Part shown: one piece after another, positions 1-9,396 of the stretch
Numbering within the stretch: the first letter of the stretch is position 1
How the letters are laid out: each line of letters opens with the position of its first letter
Assembly (NCBI GenBank): GCA_016199525.1
Contig: JACQGL010000027.1
Coordinates: forward strand, 1-35,955
DNA: 35,955 nucleotides
Direction: 5' to 3'
Origin: Armatimonadota bacterium
Lineage (GTDB): Bacteria > Armatimonadota > SYMT01 > JACQGL01
Program-made: the position numbers and the translations under genes
Notes under the pieces: model-generated
What the model was told of the DNA's origin: nothing
The model's database searches: none
The model's input: only the letters and a program-made list of their open reading frames with translations

Positions 1-917
1 CGTACGGGCGGCCCGCAGCGGGTCCAGGCGCGCGCCGCCAGCGCCGGGGCGGGGTCGGTCTCCGCCAGGCGGTAAGCGGAGTAGATCCGCTGCGTCCGCA
101 CGTCCACCGATGCGCCCACCGCACGGGCCCCCTCCTCCAGGCAGGCGCGCATGTGCTCCACCTGGGTGCGGAGCCTATCTTCATCATGGCTGCGCGCTTC
201 CCCCCGCAGGGTAGCGGTTTCGGGGATGATGTTGTTGGCCGTGCCGCCCTGCAGCACGCCGATGTTGGCGGTGGTCTCCGCGTCGATACGCCCCAGCTGC
301 ATCCGCGCGACGGCGATCGCTGCCGCCTGGAGCGCGCTGATCCCCGCTTCGGGCTCGAAGCCTGCGTGGGCCGCGCGGCCGGTGAACGTGGCTTCCACCA
401 TCTCGTGCGAGGGCGCAGCGGTGATAATGGACCCCACCGGCCCGCTGGCGTCCAGCACAAAACCCAGGCTCCCCGCCAGCACCTCCGGCGCCAGCGCCTT
501 CGCACCGCGCAACCCCACCTCTTCCCCCACGGTGAATACCACCTGCAGATCACCGTGCGGCAGCTTCCGCTCGCTCAGGATGAGGACGCCCTCCAGGATC
601 TCGCACAGCGCCGCCTTGTCATCGGCTCCCAGGATGGTCCGGCCGTCGGTGCGGAACACGCCGCCTTCCTCGCGCACCACGATTCCTTCCGTGGGCTGGA
701 CCGTATCCATGTGGGCGGCGAAGAAGATCCGCGGGGCGGTGTGCACCGGTCCGCTGCGCTGGGCGATCAGGTTTCCGGCAGCGTCTTCTTGGCAGACGAA
801 TCCCGCCTCGCGGAGCACCTCGCGGCAATAGCGGCGCACCTCCCGCTCCTCGTCGGGCGGGCTGTTGAGGTGGACCAGGTCCAGAAAGGTCTGTCGAACT
901 CGCTTTGGTTGAACCAT
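1..917 (-). CDS. M20-family (PepT-like) metallopeptidase, C-terminus cut by window edge
   Basis: The frame is open from an ATG at 917 to the window edge, so about 305 residues are visible and the C-terminus is missing. The translation carries the M20 zinc motifs in order: HMDTV (H69, D71), GADDKAAL near residue 100 and TVGEE near residue 128. After these comes the dimerisation-domain stretch with SHEMVEATFTGRAAHAG. These are typical of tripeptidase-T-like or carboxypeptidase-G2-like enzymes, which are cytoplasmic di-zinc exopeptidases. The exact substrate (tripeptide, acyl-amino acid or other) cannot be told. The leader contains the word-like tract 'gtaaacctgctaacgtg' just before the start. 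It is transcribed divergently from the flavin reductase at 1118. Confidence 0.88.
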   Translation of the reverse strand, partial: MVQPKRVRQTFLDLVHLNSPPDEEREVRRYCREVLREAGFVCQEDAAGNLIAQRSGPVHTAPRIFFAAHMDTVQPTEGIVVREEGGVFRTDGRTILGADDKAALCEILEGVLILSERKLPHGDLQVVFTVGEEVGLRGAKALAPEVLAGSLGFVLDASGPVGSIITAAPSHEMVEATFTGRAAHAGFEPEAGISALQAAAIAVARMQLGRIDAETTANIGVLQGGTANNIIPETATLRGEARSHDEDRLRTQVEHMRACLEEGARAVGASVDVRTQRIYSAYRLAETDPAPALAARAWTRCGPPV

Positions 918-1117
918 ACCGCCTCACACGTTAGCAGGTTTACGCGCCGGTAGATGGGCGCGTTCCGTCTTCAAGTCCGGCTACGTTCAAACGTTCCTCC
1001 ACTTCCCTGGCAAAACCCTCCCCCCGCCGGCGCCCCTGCCTTTACCACTCCGCGATCCCAAAGCGGGGTAATTTCCCGATAGGCGTCCCGAGAGCTCTGG
1101 GAGCCAGGAGGGTTTCC

Positions 1118-2485
1118 ATGCCCGAGCAGTCCTACGATGTGGTCGTGGTAGGCGGCGGCACCGCGGGGTTCGCCGCCGCCCGCACGGCGGCTCGCTCCGG
1201 GGCGAGCGTCGCGTTGATCGAAGCCAACATCCTGGGTGGGGAATGCCCCAACACTGCCTGTGTGCCCACGAAGGCACTGCTGGCCTCCGCCGGTATTCTT
1301 GAAGAAACCCAGCACGGCGCTCCTTTCGGGGTCCATTGCCCGAGGTTGCGCGGCGAGTTCGGCGAGGCTGTGCGCCGCGAGCAGCAGGTGGTGCAGGCGG
1401 GCGGCAGCGAGACGGATGTGGAACGACGACTGCAAAGCCAGGGCATCCGCGTCGCCCGTGGGCGCGCCCAGCTACTTTCCGACCGTCTTCTGGCGGTGGA
1501 TGGAGATCGCCTGCGCGCCGAGCGGATCATTCTGTGCACCGGCACCACCGACTCCCCTCCCCCGGTCGCGGGCCTGGCGGAGATCGGCTACCTCACCCAC
1601 AAGGAGGCCATTCTACTGCCGAGCGCCCCGGATTCCCTCGCTATCCTGGGTGGAGGACCGGTGGGGGTGGAATTTGCCCAGATCTTCGCTCCGTTCGGCA
1701 CCAAAGTTACCCTCATCGAGCGCAACTTCTGCGCCTTGAGTAAGGAAGATCAGGAGATCACTGATACCATCTGTAACTACCTGCGTCAGGCGGGGATCAC
1801 GGTCGATACACATGTGACCATCACCCGCGCCGTGCGCCGCCACGGCCTGAAGGTGCTGCAGGGCACGCGCTGCGGCCATCCGTACGAGGTGGCGGCGGAA
1901 GAAGTGCTGTCTGCCGTAGGCCACCAGCCCGCGCTGGAGGACATGGGCCTGGAACGCGCGGGGGTGGAGTGGGACGGCGGCGGCATCCGTGTGGACGACA
2001 CCCTGCGCACGCATTCGCCGCGCGTCTGGGCGGCAGGCGACTGCACCGGCATCGCCCACTACACCCATGTGGCCGCCTACCAGGGCCGCCTGGCAGCGCG
2101 CAACGCCCTGTCCGATAACCCGCTTCCCGCGGACCACCGCGTGGTGCCCAGGGTCACGTTCACGCGGCCCGAGGTCGCCAGCGTGGGTCTGACGGAAGCC
2201 CAGGCGCGGGAAAGTTACCGGAACGTCCGCGCGGGCCGCATCGATCTAGCCGAGATCGAGAAGGCGCGCATCGAAGGGGAGCAGCGCGGCATGGCCAAGC
2301 TTGTGCTCGGGGAAGACGATCGGATCCTGGGTGCGCACATCATCGCGCCCCGTGCGGGGGAGCTGATCCACGAGCCCGCGCTGGCGATGGCTGCGGGGAT
2401 CCCTGCCCGGCAGATGGGCGCGATGATGCACGCCTTCCCCACCTTCAGCGAAATCTGGGAGGCGCTGCTCCTGCGGATGCACTGA
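1118..2485 (+). CDS. FAD-dependent pyridine nucleotide-disulfide oxidoreductase (Lpd/MerA-like)
   Basis: 455 residues, the usual length for the family. The N-terminal FAD motif GGGTAG is at about 12-17, and the redox-active pair is C43 and C48 in GGECPNTACVPTK. A second GGGPVGVEFA motif near 178 binds NAD(P)H, WAAGDCTG lies near 306, and the dimerisation domain ends with HAFPTFSE near 439, which carries the active-site His. It should move electrons between NAD(P)H and a disulfide or similar acceptor. It lacks the extra C-terminal cysteine pair of true mercuric reductases, and no lipoyl acyltransferase genes are nearby, so neither MerA nor Lpd can be assigned. The ATG at 1118 follows an 'aggaggg' ribosome site at good spacing. 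Confidence 0.9.
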   Translation: MPEQSYDVVVVGGGTAGFAAARTAARSGASVALIEANILGGECPNTACVPTKALLASAGILEETQHGAPFGVHCPRLRGEFGEAVRREQQVVQAGGSETDVERRLQSQGIRVARGRAQLLSDRLLAVDGDRLRAERIILCTGTTDSPPPVAGLAEIGYLTHKEAILLPSAPDSLAILGGGPVGVEFAQIFAPFGTKVTLIERNFCALSKEDQEITDTICNYLRQAGITVDTHVTITRAVRRHGLKVLQGTRCGHPYEVAAEEVLSAVGHQPALEDMGLERAGVEWDGGGIRVDDTLRTHSPRVWAAGDCTGIAHYTHVAAYQGRLAARNALSDNPLPADHRVVPRVTFTRPEVASVGLTEAQARESYRNVRAGRIDLAEIEKARIEGEQRGMAKLVLGEDDRILGAHIIAPRAGELIHEPALAMAAGIPARQMGAMMHAFPTFSEIWEALLLRMH

Positions 2486-2600
2486 GCGGCGGGGATACGA
2501 AGGACGAAAGGATGAAGCGACCGGGATCCGGAGAAGCGCGGAAACGAGGAAACAACCACACGGAGGGACGAAGGAAAGAATGAAAGGCACGACCCGGCTT
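2486..2600. repeat. Degenerate purine-rich intergenic word tract
   Basis: The gap between the reductase and the amidohydrolase is made of imperfect short words on a 'gaaggacgaaaggatgaag' theme, with 'gaaacgaggaaac' and 'gggacgaaggaaag'. There is no plausible ORF or hairpin. The same style recurs in other gaps of this window, for example 10084-10165 and 10728-10855. Confidence 0.5.
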
Positions 2601-2665
2601 GTTGGCCCTCTGGCTTGCTCTTTCAGCGCATCGCTCTGCCGTTCCGTCGCCTTTTCATCCTACGT

Positions 2666-4282
2666 ATGGAAGAACGGCTGTTCGTCCAGGCTCGCTTCCT
2701 TCCGTCCCTTGACGACGTGAACGCCGCGCAGGCGCTTTTCCGCCGGCTCGGGGCGGCTGCCCAGGTGGCGCCCGTGCCCGCGCGCGCCGACGCCATCATT
2801 GTCCGCGACGGCCGGATTATCGCCCTGGGCGACGCCCGCGGGCTGGCCCGGCGCGCGCCTGACGCCGAGCGGATCGACCTGCGGACGCGTACGTTACTCC
2901 CCGGCCTGGTAGACTCGCACTGCCACCTCGTCTCCTATGGGCTTGCCTGGCTGGCAGAGGCGGATCTCGCGGGCGCGCGCTCCCTCGCCGAGGTTCAGGC
3001 GCGACTCCGCGCCCACGCCACCGCCACGGGCATTCGCCCCGGCGACGGGCGCTGGCTCCTCGGGCGCGGGTTCGATCAGGATGCCTTCGCGGAACGGCGC
3101 TGGCCCACGCGCGCAGACCTCGACGCCGTTTCCACGGAAATCCCCATCCGCATCACCCGCATCTGCGGTCACGCACTGGTGGTAAACACGCCCGCCCTGA
3201 ACGCTGCCGTGCCGGATGCGAGCCTCTCCCGCGTCGGCGAGGGAACCAGTGGCCCCGATTCCCTGATACGGGGCATCTTCACCGAGAACGCGATGGCGCC
3301 CGTTTGCCGCGCCATTCCGCCACCCACGGACGAGATCTACCTCCAGGCGGCGCGCCACGCTACCCGCGCCGCCGCCGCCGCGGGATTCACCGGCGTTCAC
3401 TGCCTGGTGGCCAGCGAGCAGGAATCGCGCGCGTTGCAGCGGCTTGCGGAAGCGGGCGATCTGCCGGTGCGCGTCCGGCTCCAGCTGGCGAGCGATATGC
3501 TGCCCGCGCTCCGGTCACTCGGTCTGGCCACCGGCTTCGGGGACGACCGGCTCCGCATCGGCGCGATCAAGCTGTTTGCCGACGGCTCCCTCGGCGCCCG
3601 CACTGCCGCTCTCCACGAGCCCTATGCAGACGACCCCGGTAACCGCGGCACGCTCCATTTCACCCAGGAGGAGCTCGACGCCCGCGTGCAGGCGGTAGCA
3701 GATGCGGGCTGCCAGGTGGCAGTGCATGCGATCGGAGATCGGGCCCTGGATGCGGTCCTCACCGCCTTCGAGCGCTGCCGCGGTTTACCACCCCGTCCTC
3801 GGGTAGAGCACGCTTCCTTCTGCCCGCCGCCCCTGCTGGAGCGTATGGCGCGGCTGAATGTGGTGGCCGCCGTCCAGCCGCAGTTCGTGGCCTCCGACTG
3901 GTGGACGCCCGAGCGCCTCGGCCCGCAGCGGGCGCGCTGGGTTTACCCGTTTCGCACCATGCTCCAGCAGGGCATCCCGCTCGCGGGGGGGACCGACTGC
4001 CCCGTGGAACGGCTGAACGCGCTGCAGGCGCTCGGCCGCGCTGTCCATCGGGATGGCAGGCTCTCCGAGGAGCGGCTGACGCTGGATGAGGCGGTGGCGA
4101 TCTTCACCGAAGGCGCCGCCTACGCCGCCGGTGAGGAGGCCGAAGCGGGCCGCCTGGCGCCTGGCTGTCGCGCCGACTTCGTCGTCCTGGAGGCAGACCC
4201 GCGCGCTGTCCCTGCTGCGGAGATCGAACGCATCCCCGTGGCGATGACGGTGGTGGGCGGAGAGATCGTCCACGGCGGATAA
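2666..4282 (+). CDS. Amidohydrolase, YtcJ-like (amidohydrolase family 3)
   Basis: About 538 residues from the ATG at 2666. An in-frame TTG at 2615 would add 17 residues, and neither start has a good ribosome site. The metal-binding signature is complete: DSHCHL near 84, IKLFADGSLGARTAAL in the middle, AVHAIGDRALD, RVEHASF and, near 442, GTDCPVE. The beta-sandwich flanks are present (IIVRDGRIIALGD at the N-terminus and DFVVLEADPR at the C-terminus). Members hydrolyse amide or formamide bonds in small molecules, and the substrate of this one is unknown. It is convergent with the SBBP/C25 gene. The region 2666-2790 is more variable than usual for the family. Confidence 0.88.
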   Translation: MEERLFVQARFLPSLDDVNAAQALFRRLGAAAQVAPVPARADAIIVRDGRIIALGDARGLARRAPDAERIDLRTRTLLPGLVDSHCHLVSYGLAWLAEADLAGARSLAEVQARLRAHATATGIRPGDGRWLLGRGFDQDAFAERRWPTRADLDAVSTEIPIRITRICGHALVVNTPALNAAVPDASLSRVGEGTSGPDSLIRGIFTENAMAPVCRAIPPPTDEIYLQAARHATRAAAAAGFTGVHCLVASEQESRALQRLAEAGDLPVRVRLQLASDMLPALRSLGLATGFGDDRLRIGAIKLFADGSLGARTAALHEPYADDPGNRGTLHFTQEELDARVQAVADAGCQVAVHAIGDRALDAVLTAFERCRGLPPRPRVEHASFCPPPLLERMARLNVVAAVQPQFVASDWWTPERLGPQRARWVYPFRTMLQQGIPLAGGTDCPVERLNALQALGRAVHRDGRLSEERLTLDEAVAIFTEGAAYAAGEEAEAGRLAPGCRADFVVLEADPRAVPAAEIERIPVAMTVVGGEIVHGG

Positions 4283-4288
4283 ACCTCT

Positions 4289-4306
4289 CCCCGAAAGCGT
4301 TCGGGG
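4289..4306. terminator. Short hairpin between convergent genes (weak terminator candidate)
   Basis: CCCCGAA and TTCGGGG pair perfectly around an AGCG tetraloop, 7 bases after the amidohydrolase stop. No U-run follows on either strand, so it may be a factor-assisted end or a member of the CCGAAAGC-type palindromes also seen at 26338. Confidence 0.35.
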
Positions 4307-4413
4307 CCGCACCGATCGCGTTGTCTCGATAACTTCCTCATCGCAGTCGTGGTCGCGCCCATTCGTCACCAGGCAATGGACTGCCGGGTTAGAGACCACA
4401 AGGAGGCGCCGCC

Positions 4414-7400
4414 TCACTGCACTTTCATGCTGGGGTCCCCGAACAAGATCCAGGTGCGGCGGATATCCCTGTCTCCCACCGCCACTTTGGCGCCTGCCAC
4501 CGCCTCGCCCAGCGTCAGGGATCGCCCGAACAGCAGGCGATACAGCGCCTGATTCAGCGCCGTCTGCCCGCTGGGATCCGTGAGGCCCGAAGAAGCCCAC
4601 ACCGCCACCGCCCCGCCGTGCTCCGCGTTGAGCAGCGCCTTCCCCAGGCTCTCCCGGTAGAGATCCTGGAAATGGCCGTTCAGGCAGGTCATGTTCACGA
4701 ATACGGGCAGCCGCGCCTCGTTCCCAAGCGTGGCCGCATCTGCCGAGGTTAACAGTCCCCCTGCCCAGGTATCTACCGATCCATGGCCCAGGTAGTTGAC
4801 CACCAGCTGCCCACCTTCAATTCCGGCCCGCACCTGGCTCCGGGCCGTAGCGGCATCGATCCGACCTCGCCGAACTTCCCACGTCGTAATGCCTGCCGGC
4901 AGCAGGGCGCGCAGCTGCGCGCTGGCTGCCTCGAAGTCGAACCCCTGGTTCCGATCCGCTACCAGCAGCGCCTGCCGCCGCCAGGCGCCCGCGGGGTCCG
5001 TCCGGTCGTAACTGACAATCTTAGCCACCACCGTGCCCGCCTGCCGCGCGGTGCGCACCGGTAGACGGCCCACCGCCATCTCGGGCACTCCGTCCCCGTT
5101 GAAGTCCGCGAACCAGTCATCCGAAGCCGTCTCCAGGTAGGACGTGGCCACCATCCCGGTGGGCACGAAGTCGAAGCTCCCCAGCCCCAGGTAGTTGCGC
5201 GGGTCAAAGCTGGCGTCCCCTACCAGCAGCGCGAAGCGCGGCGCCGGGCGCCACCTGGTTCGGACCCAGAAAAGAAAACGCCGCAGCGCCCCGGGATCCT
5301 TCTGGCCGAAGCTGAACTCATCGTACACGTCCTCCACATCCACCACGGCCACAGAGAGTCCCTGGCTCTCCCGCAGCTGCCGCAGAGGTGCCACGCTGTT
5401 ACGGAACTCCGCACAGGTGAGGATGACGAGATCCGCCCCGCGCGCCTGCCGCGCCCAGGAGGACGGCTGGTTGGCCACCAACCCCGCGGGCGATCGGGCG
5501 CGCTCGTCCGCGAAGGCAAACAGCGTCCGGCGTGCGCCGGAGGGGCCTGGGACGCTCACCGTGCATGCGTAACCCTCCCCGTACGGCACGGCCTGGCCGG
5601 CCAGCTCCAGCACGGCATTTGGATCGGTGACGTCCATCACGCGTACGGACGGGCTGGTGAAGCCTTCCAGGGTTACCTGCTGCCGGCCCGCGGCGGTGAA
5701 CCGCAGCATATCGCCGTCCGCTGTGTAGGTGCGCCAGTAGGTGATGCGGATCGTATCCACCAGGCTCACGTCCGCCTCCCCGCCTTCCGCCCGAAGGGTG
5801 ACCACGTTCTGCCCCTCCCGCAGCAGGAGCGGCGGAATCGGCAGGGAGACGACGTGATGGTCCCGGCCCTCGAAGGCTGCCGTTCCCACCTCGGCGCCGT
5901 TCAGGAAGAGGCGCACGCGGTGATCCGGCGTGCCTGCCAGCTCGGTCACTCCCTGGAGTGCCACCTCCAGCAGGGCCGGCCCACCCGGCCCGAGATGGCG
6001 CACGTCGAGGGCCTGATCCACTCCCTCCGCCGTCACCACGGGGCCGAAGAAGTTCTCCGCCTCCCCGTTGAGCAGGGAGGCAAAGTAGACGCTCCGCTCC
6101 CTTCGTGCCACGGTGAACGGGAAGATGGAAGCCCGCCCCGGCCAGCCGCGCTCTCGCACCCACGGGATGCGCCGGTGCCTCCGCGCGCTAGCCACCAGCC
6201 AGTAAACGCGCGTGTCGGTGGACGGGGTGTCCAGCCCCAGGCCGTAGAACTCGATCGCGTCCTCGGGGTCGAACCGACCATCCGCCTCTCCTCGCACCAG
6301 AATGGGAACCTCCTCGCCTTCCGCGTAAAGCCGCAGAGTGCGGGGATTGGTGCTGGGGTCGAGGCCGGCAGCGACCAGCTCCGGCTGCCCCACGCGGTAC
6401 CAGCCCTCTTCCCGAATGAGGATCTTGGCTGCTGGCCGTGCCGCCAGCGCCTGCTGTGTCCTGGCTCCCCGCGGAGACCCTATCGGCGGCGCCGTGCGGC
6501 GCGCGGGGCCGGAGAAGACGCCCGCTCCCGCCTTCTGTTGGAGCGCGGCCAGCAGCGCTGCCCGCGCCGGCTCGGGGGCTACCGGCCCACCCGAGACGGG
6601 AGCGAGGGGTCCGTGCCAGGTATGCATGCCGTTTAGATCGACATCCTCTAGCCAGTATCCGGCCGCCACTGGCTCAGGATCCCACCAGGAGTAGGACTGC
6701 CCGGCGGTCAGGGCCGTGCCGGACCCCGCCAGCAGGGCCGAACCAGCGATCAGCGAAGGGTTGAGTCGCACCCGCTGGCCGCCCCCCTCGCGGTAGACGT
6801 GGAAGCCCAGGTTGTCCACCTCATAGCCGGTGCGCCACTGGAGAAGGGTGCCGTTGCCGTAGCCAGTCGCGGTGAAGGAGACGAGGCGCACCGCTGTCGG
6901 TCCCGTGTCACGGACCTTAGCCAGGAAGGCATCGTCGCTGCCGCCGTTATGGCTGAGGTACGGCCCGGCGATCACGGGGAAGGTCGCCTCGGTAGAAGCG
7001 GAGGCGCCGGCGACGTAGGCATTCCCGGAGCTATCAACGGCGACGGCGTAGCTATAGTCGGCGCCGGAGCCGCCGAGGTAGCCGCAGTAGTCAAGGCCTG
7101 TCCCCGCGTCATTCACCTTGGCCAGGAAGGCATCGTAGAGACCGCCGTTGTGGGTCAGGTACGGCCCCACCGTCTTGGGGAAGGTGGCCTCGGTGGAAGC
7201 GGTGTAGCCCACCACATAGGCGTTCCCGGTGCTGTCCACGGCAATGCCGTTGCCGTAGTCCGCATCACTGCCGCCGAGGTAGCCGCAGTAGTCGAGGCCA
7301 GTACCGGCGGTACTCACCTTGGCCACGAAGGCATCGAAGGAGCCGCCGCTGTAAGTCAGGTACGGCCCTACGGTCTTGGGGAAGGTGGCTTCCGTGGAGG

Positions 7401-9396
7401 CGGTGGTCCCGGCGACGTAGGCGTTCCGGGAGCTATCGACAGCGATACTGTAGCCGTAATCCGCATCGCTGCCGCCGATGTAGCCGCAGTAGGTGACGCG
7501 TGCGCCGGCCGCGTTCACCCGGGCTACGAAGGCGTCCCGAGCACCGTTCTGGGTCGGGTCGGGGCCCTGGGTGACGGGAAAGGTGGCCTGGGTGGAATAG
7601 GTATCGCCAACTACATAGGCGTTCCTGACGCCGTCTACGGTGATGCCCCTCCCGACATCGGCGCTGGCGCCGCCGATATAGCCGCAGTAATCGAGGTCGG
7701 TGCCGTCCGCCTTTACCCGGGCCACGAAGGCATCCTCATCGCCGTTCTGGGTCAGGTCGGGTCCTCGGGTCACGGGGAAGGTGGCCTCGGTGGAGTAGGT
7801 AGAGCCGGTAATATAGGCTTGCCCGAAGCTGTCGACGGCGATGCCGTTGCCGTAGTCGGCGTTACTGCCGCCGATGTAGCCGCAGTAGTCAAGGCCGGTG
7901 CCGGCCGAATTCACTTTGGCCACAAAGGCATCGAAGGAGCCACCGTTGTGCGTCAGGTCTGGCCCTACGGTCTCGGGAAAGGTGGCCTCGGTGGAGGCCG
8001 TGTAGCCCACCACATAGGCATTGCCGGCGCTGTCCACGGCGACGCCGTTGCCGTAGTCCGCACCACTGCCGCCGATGTAGCCGCAGTAGTCGAGGCCGGT
8101 ACCGTCGGCCCTCACCCGGGCCACGAAGGCGTCGTAGGTGCCGCCGTTATGGGTGAGGTACGGCCCTATGGTATGCGGGAAGCTGCTCTCGATAGAAGAG
8201 GCATAGCCCGTAATATAGGCATTGCCAGCGCTGTCCACGGCGATACCGCTGCCGACATCGATGCCGCTGCCGCCGATGTAGCCGCAGTAGATAAGCACCG
8301 TGGGGTCGATCACCAGCGGCTTGGTCGAATCGTACGTGCCAAGTTCAAAGTGGTACTGCGTGGGCGAATGGGCATGTGCGTGGGCGGTGCGGGGCGAGGA
8401 GCGCCGTGCGCGCGGATCTGCACCATCATTCCTCCTTGGTTTTCGACCCACCGTTCTCGGCCCTCTATCCTCACTCCGCCCGGGGAGGAGGGCGTAGGAC
8501 ACGGACACCGCCACGCGCCGGCCATTCACCTTCTGGTAGGCATATGGCCGGTCATCCTGGAAGCCGCCCATCGGGGTGGCCACCTCCAGCTGCCCCGCCG
8601 GGTTCAGCCGCACCCCGGTAGCGCCGCGGTAGGCCAGCCGGACGCGCTGTGGGTCCGCCCCAGGCCGCACCACGAACTCATACTTCAGCCGATCCATCGT
8701 GCCGCGGCAGACCAGGTCAATGCCGGGCCACAGGTCCTTGTAGATGATAGAGGAGAAGCTCCTGAGCCCCGTCTGCCACTCTTCCCGAGGCCCCCTGAAG
8801 TAGCTCACCACGGTCGAGGTGCGCATTTGCCCCCGGGGCCGTGCATCGGGACGCGCGCCCACGAAGTCGAGCCTTACGGCCCAACCGGTACGGGCGGCGG
8901 GCTGCTCATTTCTCCGTCTCTGCCTCCTTCGCTCTCCGCGCGGGCCGGCCAGCCCGAAGGTGATACCCCGGGAAGTGAAGTAGAGGCTTTTGTCCCGACC
9001 CTGAACGTAGTAGGCCACGTGGGGATCGAGTTGCCCGCAGTTCTCGATGAAAGACAGCGGCATCCGCCCGAACCGGGCCTCAAGCCGAACGCGGGCGGCA
9101 GCATCCGGCTGCGAGGCAGGTCTCACCGGCGGCAGCTGGGGGAGCAATGCCCCGGACGGCATGAACCGGTCGCGCAGCCGGCCCGGCCCGGCCGCGCGGT
9201 GATCCGCTCCCACACCCGTGGACAAACCGGTGAGCACTCCCACCCGTGCCTGTCCGGCCAGAAAGAGCAGTGCGCCCGCCAGAAGAAGCAGCAGGAGAGT
9301 GGCTCGCCGTCGCCCATCGGTGACCCCGTGGGAACGCACAATCGTTTGGACGCTGGCCTGGCAGGTGGGCACGCTGCCGGGCGGGCACGTGGCCAT
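4414..9396 (-). CDS. Secreted SBBP beta-propeller protein with C-terminal C25 (gingipain-like) cysteine peptidase domain
   Basis: About 1,660 residues. A basic stretch followed by a leucine-rich segment (residues about 30-50) is a signal anchor. Residues about 95-320 resemble the domain that usually precedes SBBP repeats (FIENCGQ and later a PLVIDP end). Residues about 367-832 are seven tandem 66-67-residue SBBP units, each with YCGY(I/L)GG, AVDS.GNAY and DAFVAKV. Next come an LGFHVYRE module (about 865) and a gingipain-type N-domain. The C25 peptidase runs from about 1325 to the end, with catalytic His in NYLGHGSVDTW and Cys in NMTCLNGHF, 33 residues apart. No type IX sorting domain or anchor follows. 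The frame stays open back to 9576, but that part includes the intergenic-style 'acgttagcacgttagcac', so I start at the ATG at 9396. A GTG at 9339 is also possible. Confidence 0.85.
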   Translation of the reverse strand: MATCPPGSVPTCQASVQTIVRSHGVTDGRRRATLLLLLLAGALLFLAGQARVGVLTGLSTGVGADHRAAGPGRLRDRFMPSGALLPQLPPVRPASQPDAAARVRLEARFGRMPLSFIENCGQLDPHVAYYVQGRDKSLYFTSRGITFGLAGPRGERRRQRRRNEQPAARTGWAVRLDFVGARPDARPRGQMRTSTVVSYFRGPREEWQTGLRSFSSIIYKDLWPGIDLVCRGTMDRLKYEFVVRPGADPQRVRLAYRGATGVRLNPAGQLEVATPMGGFQDDRPYAYQKVNGRRVAVSVSYALLPGRSEDRGPRTVGRKPRRNDGADPRARRSSPRTAHAHAHSPTQYHFELGTYDSTKPLVIDPTVLIYCGYIGGSGIDVGSGIAVDSAGNAYITGYASSIESSFPHTIGPYLTHNGGTYDAFVARVRADGTGLDYCGYIGGSGADYGNGVAVDSAGNAYVVGYTASTEATFPETVGPDLTHNGGSFDAFVAKVNSAGTGLDYCGYIGGSNADYGNGIAVDSFGQAYITGSTYSTEATFPVTRGPDLTQNGDEDAFVARVKADGTDLDYCGYIGGASADVGRGITVDGVRNAYVVGDTYSTQATFPVTQGPDPTQNGARDAFVARVNAAGARVTYCGYIGGSDADYGYSIAVDSSRNAYVAGTTASTEATFPKTVGPYLTYSGGSFDAFVAKVSTAGTGLDYCGYLGGSDADYGNGIAVDSTGNAYVVGYTASTEATFPKTVGPYLTHNGGLYDAFLAKVNDAGTGLDYCGYLGGSGADYSYAVAVDSSGNAYVAGASASTEATFPVIAGPYLSHNGGSDDAFLAKVRDTGPTAVRLVSFTATGYGNGTLLQWRTGYEVDNLGFHVYREGGGQRVRLNPSLIAGSALLAGSGTALTAGQSYSWWDPEPVAAGYWLEDVDLNGMHTWHGPLAPVSGGPVAPEPARAALLAALQQKAGAGVFSGPARRTAPPIGSPRGARTQQALAARPAAKILIREEGWYRVGQPELVAAGLDPSTNPRTLRLYAEGEEVPILVRGEADGRFDPEDAIEFYGLGLDTPSTDTRVYWLVASARRHRRIPWVRERGWPGRASIFPFTVARRERSVYFASLLNGEAENFFGPVVTAEGVDQALDVRHLGPGGPALLEVALQGVTELAGTPDHRVRLFLNGAEVGTAAFEGRDHHVVSLPIPPLLLREGQNVVTLRAEGGEADVSLVDTIRITYWRTYTADGDMLRFTAAGRQQVTLEGFTSPSVRVMDVTDPNAVLELAGQAVPYGEGYACTVSVPGPSGARRTLFAFADERARSPAGLVANQPSSWARQARGADLVILTCAEFRNSVAPLRQLRESQGLSVAVVDVEDVYDEFSFGQKDPGALRRFLFWVRTRWRPAPRFALLVGDASFDPRNYLGLGSFDFVPTGMVATSYLETASDDWFADFNGDGVPEMAVGRLPVRTARQAGTVVAKIVSYDRTDPAGAWRRQALLVADRNQGFDFEAASAQLRALLPAGITTWEVRRGRIDAATARSQVRAGIEGGQLVVNYLGHGSVDTWAGGLLTSADAATLGNEARLPVFVNMTCLNGHFQDLYRESLGKALLNAEHGGAVAVWASSGLTDPSGQTALNQALYRLLFGRSLTLGEAVAGAKVAVGDRDIRRTWILFGDPSMKVQ
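6900..8298 (-). repeat. Seven tandem SBBP units of 198-201 bp within the propeller gene
   Basis: The marker 'gccgcagta' (coding YCG on the minus strand) falls at 7081, 7282, 7483, 7681, 7879, 8080 and 8281. The spacings are 201, 201, 198, 198, 201 and 201 bases. Units are highly alike in DNA, so recombination or misassembly here is possible. Seven units fit one closed seven-bladed propeller. Confidence 0.92.

Noticed and set aside
153-953. 266-codon plus-strand frame opposite the M20 peptidase
   Set aside because: The minus strand encodes clear M20 motifs; this frame has no ribosome site and no known domain.
1118-2485. Mercuric reductase assignment
   Set aside because: No heavy-metal-associated domain, no C-terminal Cys pair and no mer genes nearby.
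6900-8298. CRISPR-like array
   Set aside because: The regular 198-201-base repeats are coding SBBP units in one frame, without short repeat/spacer structure.
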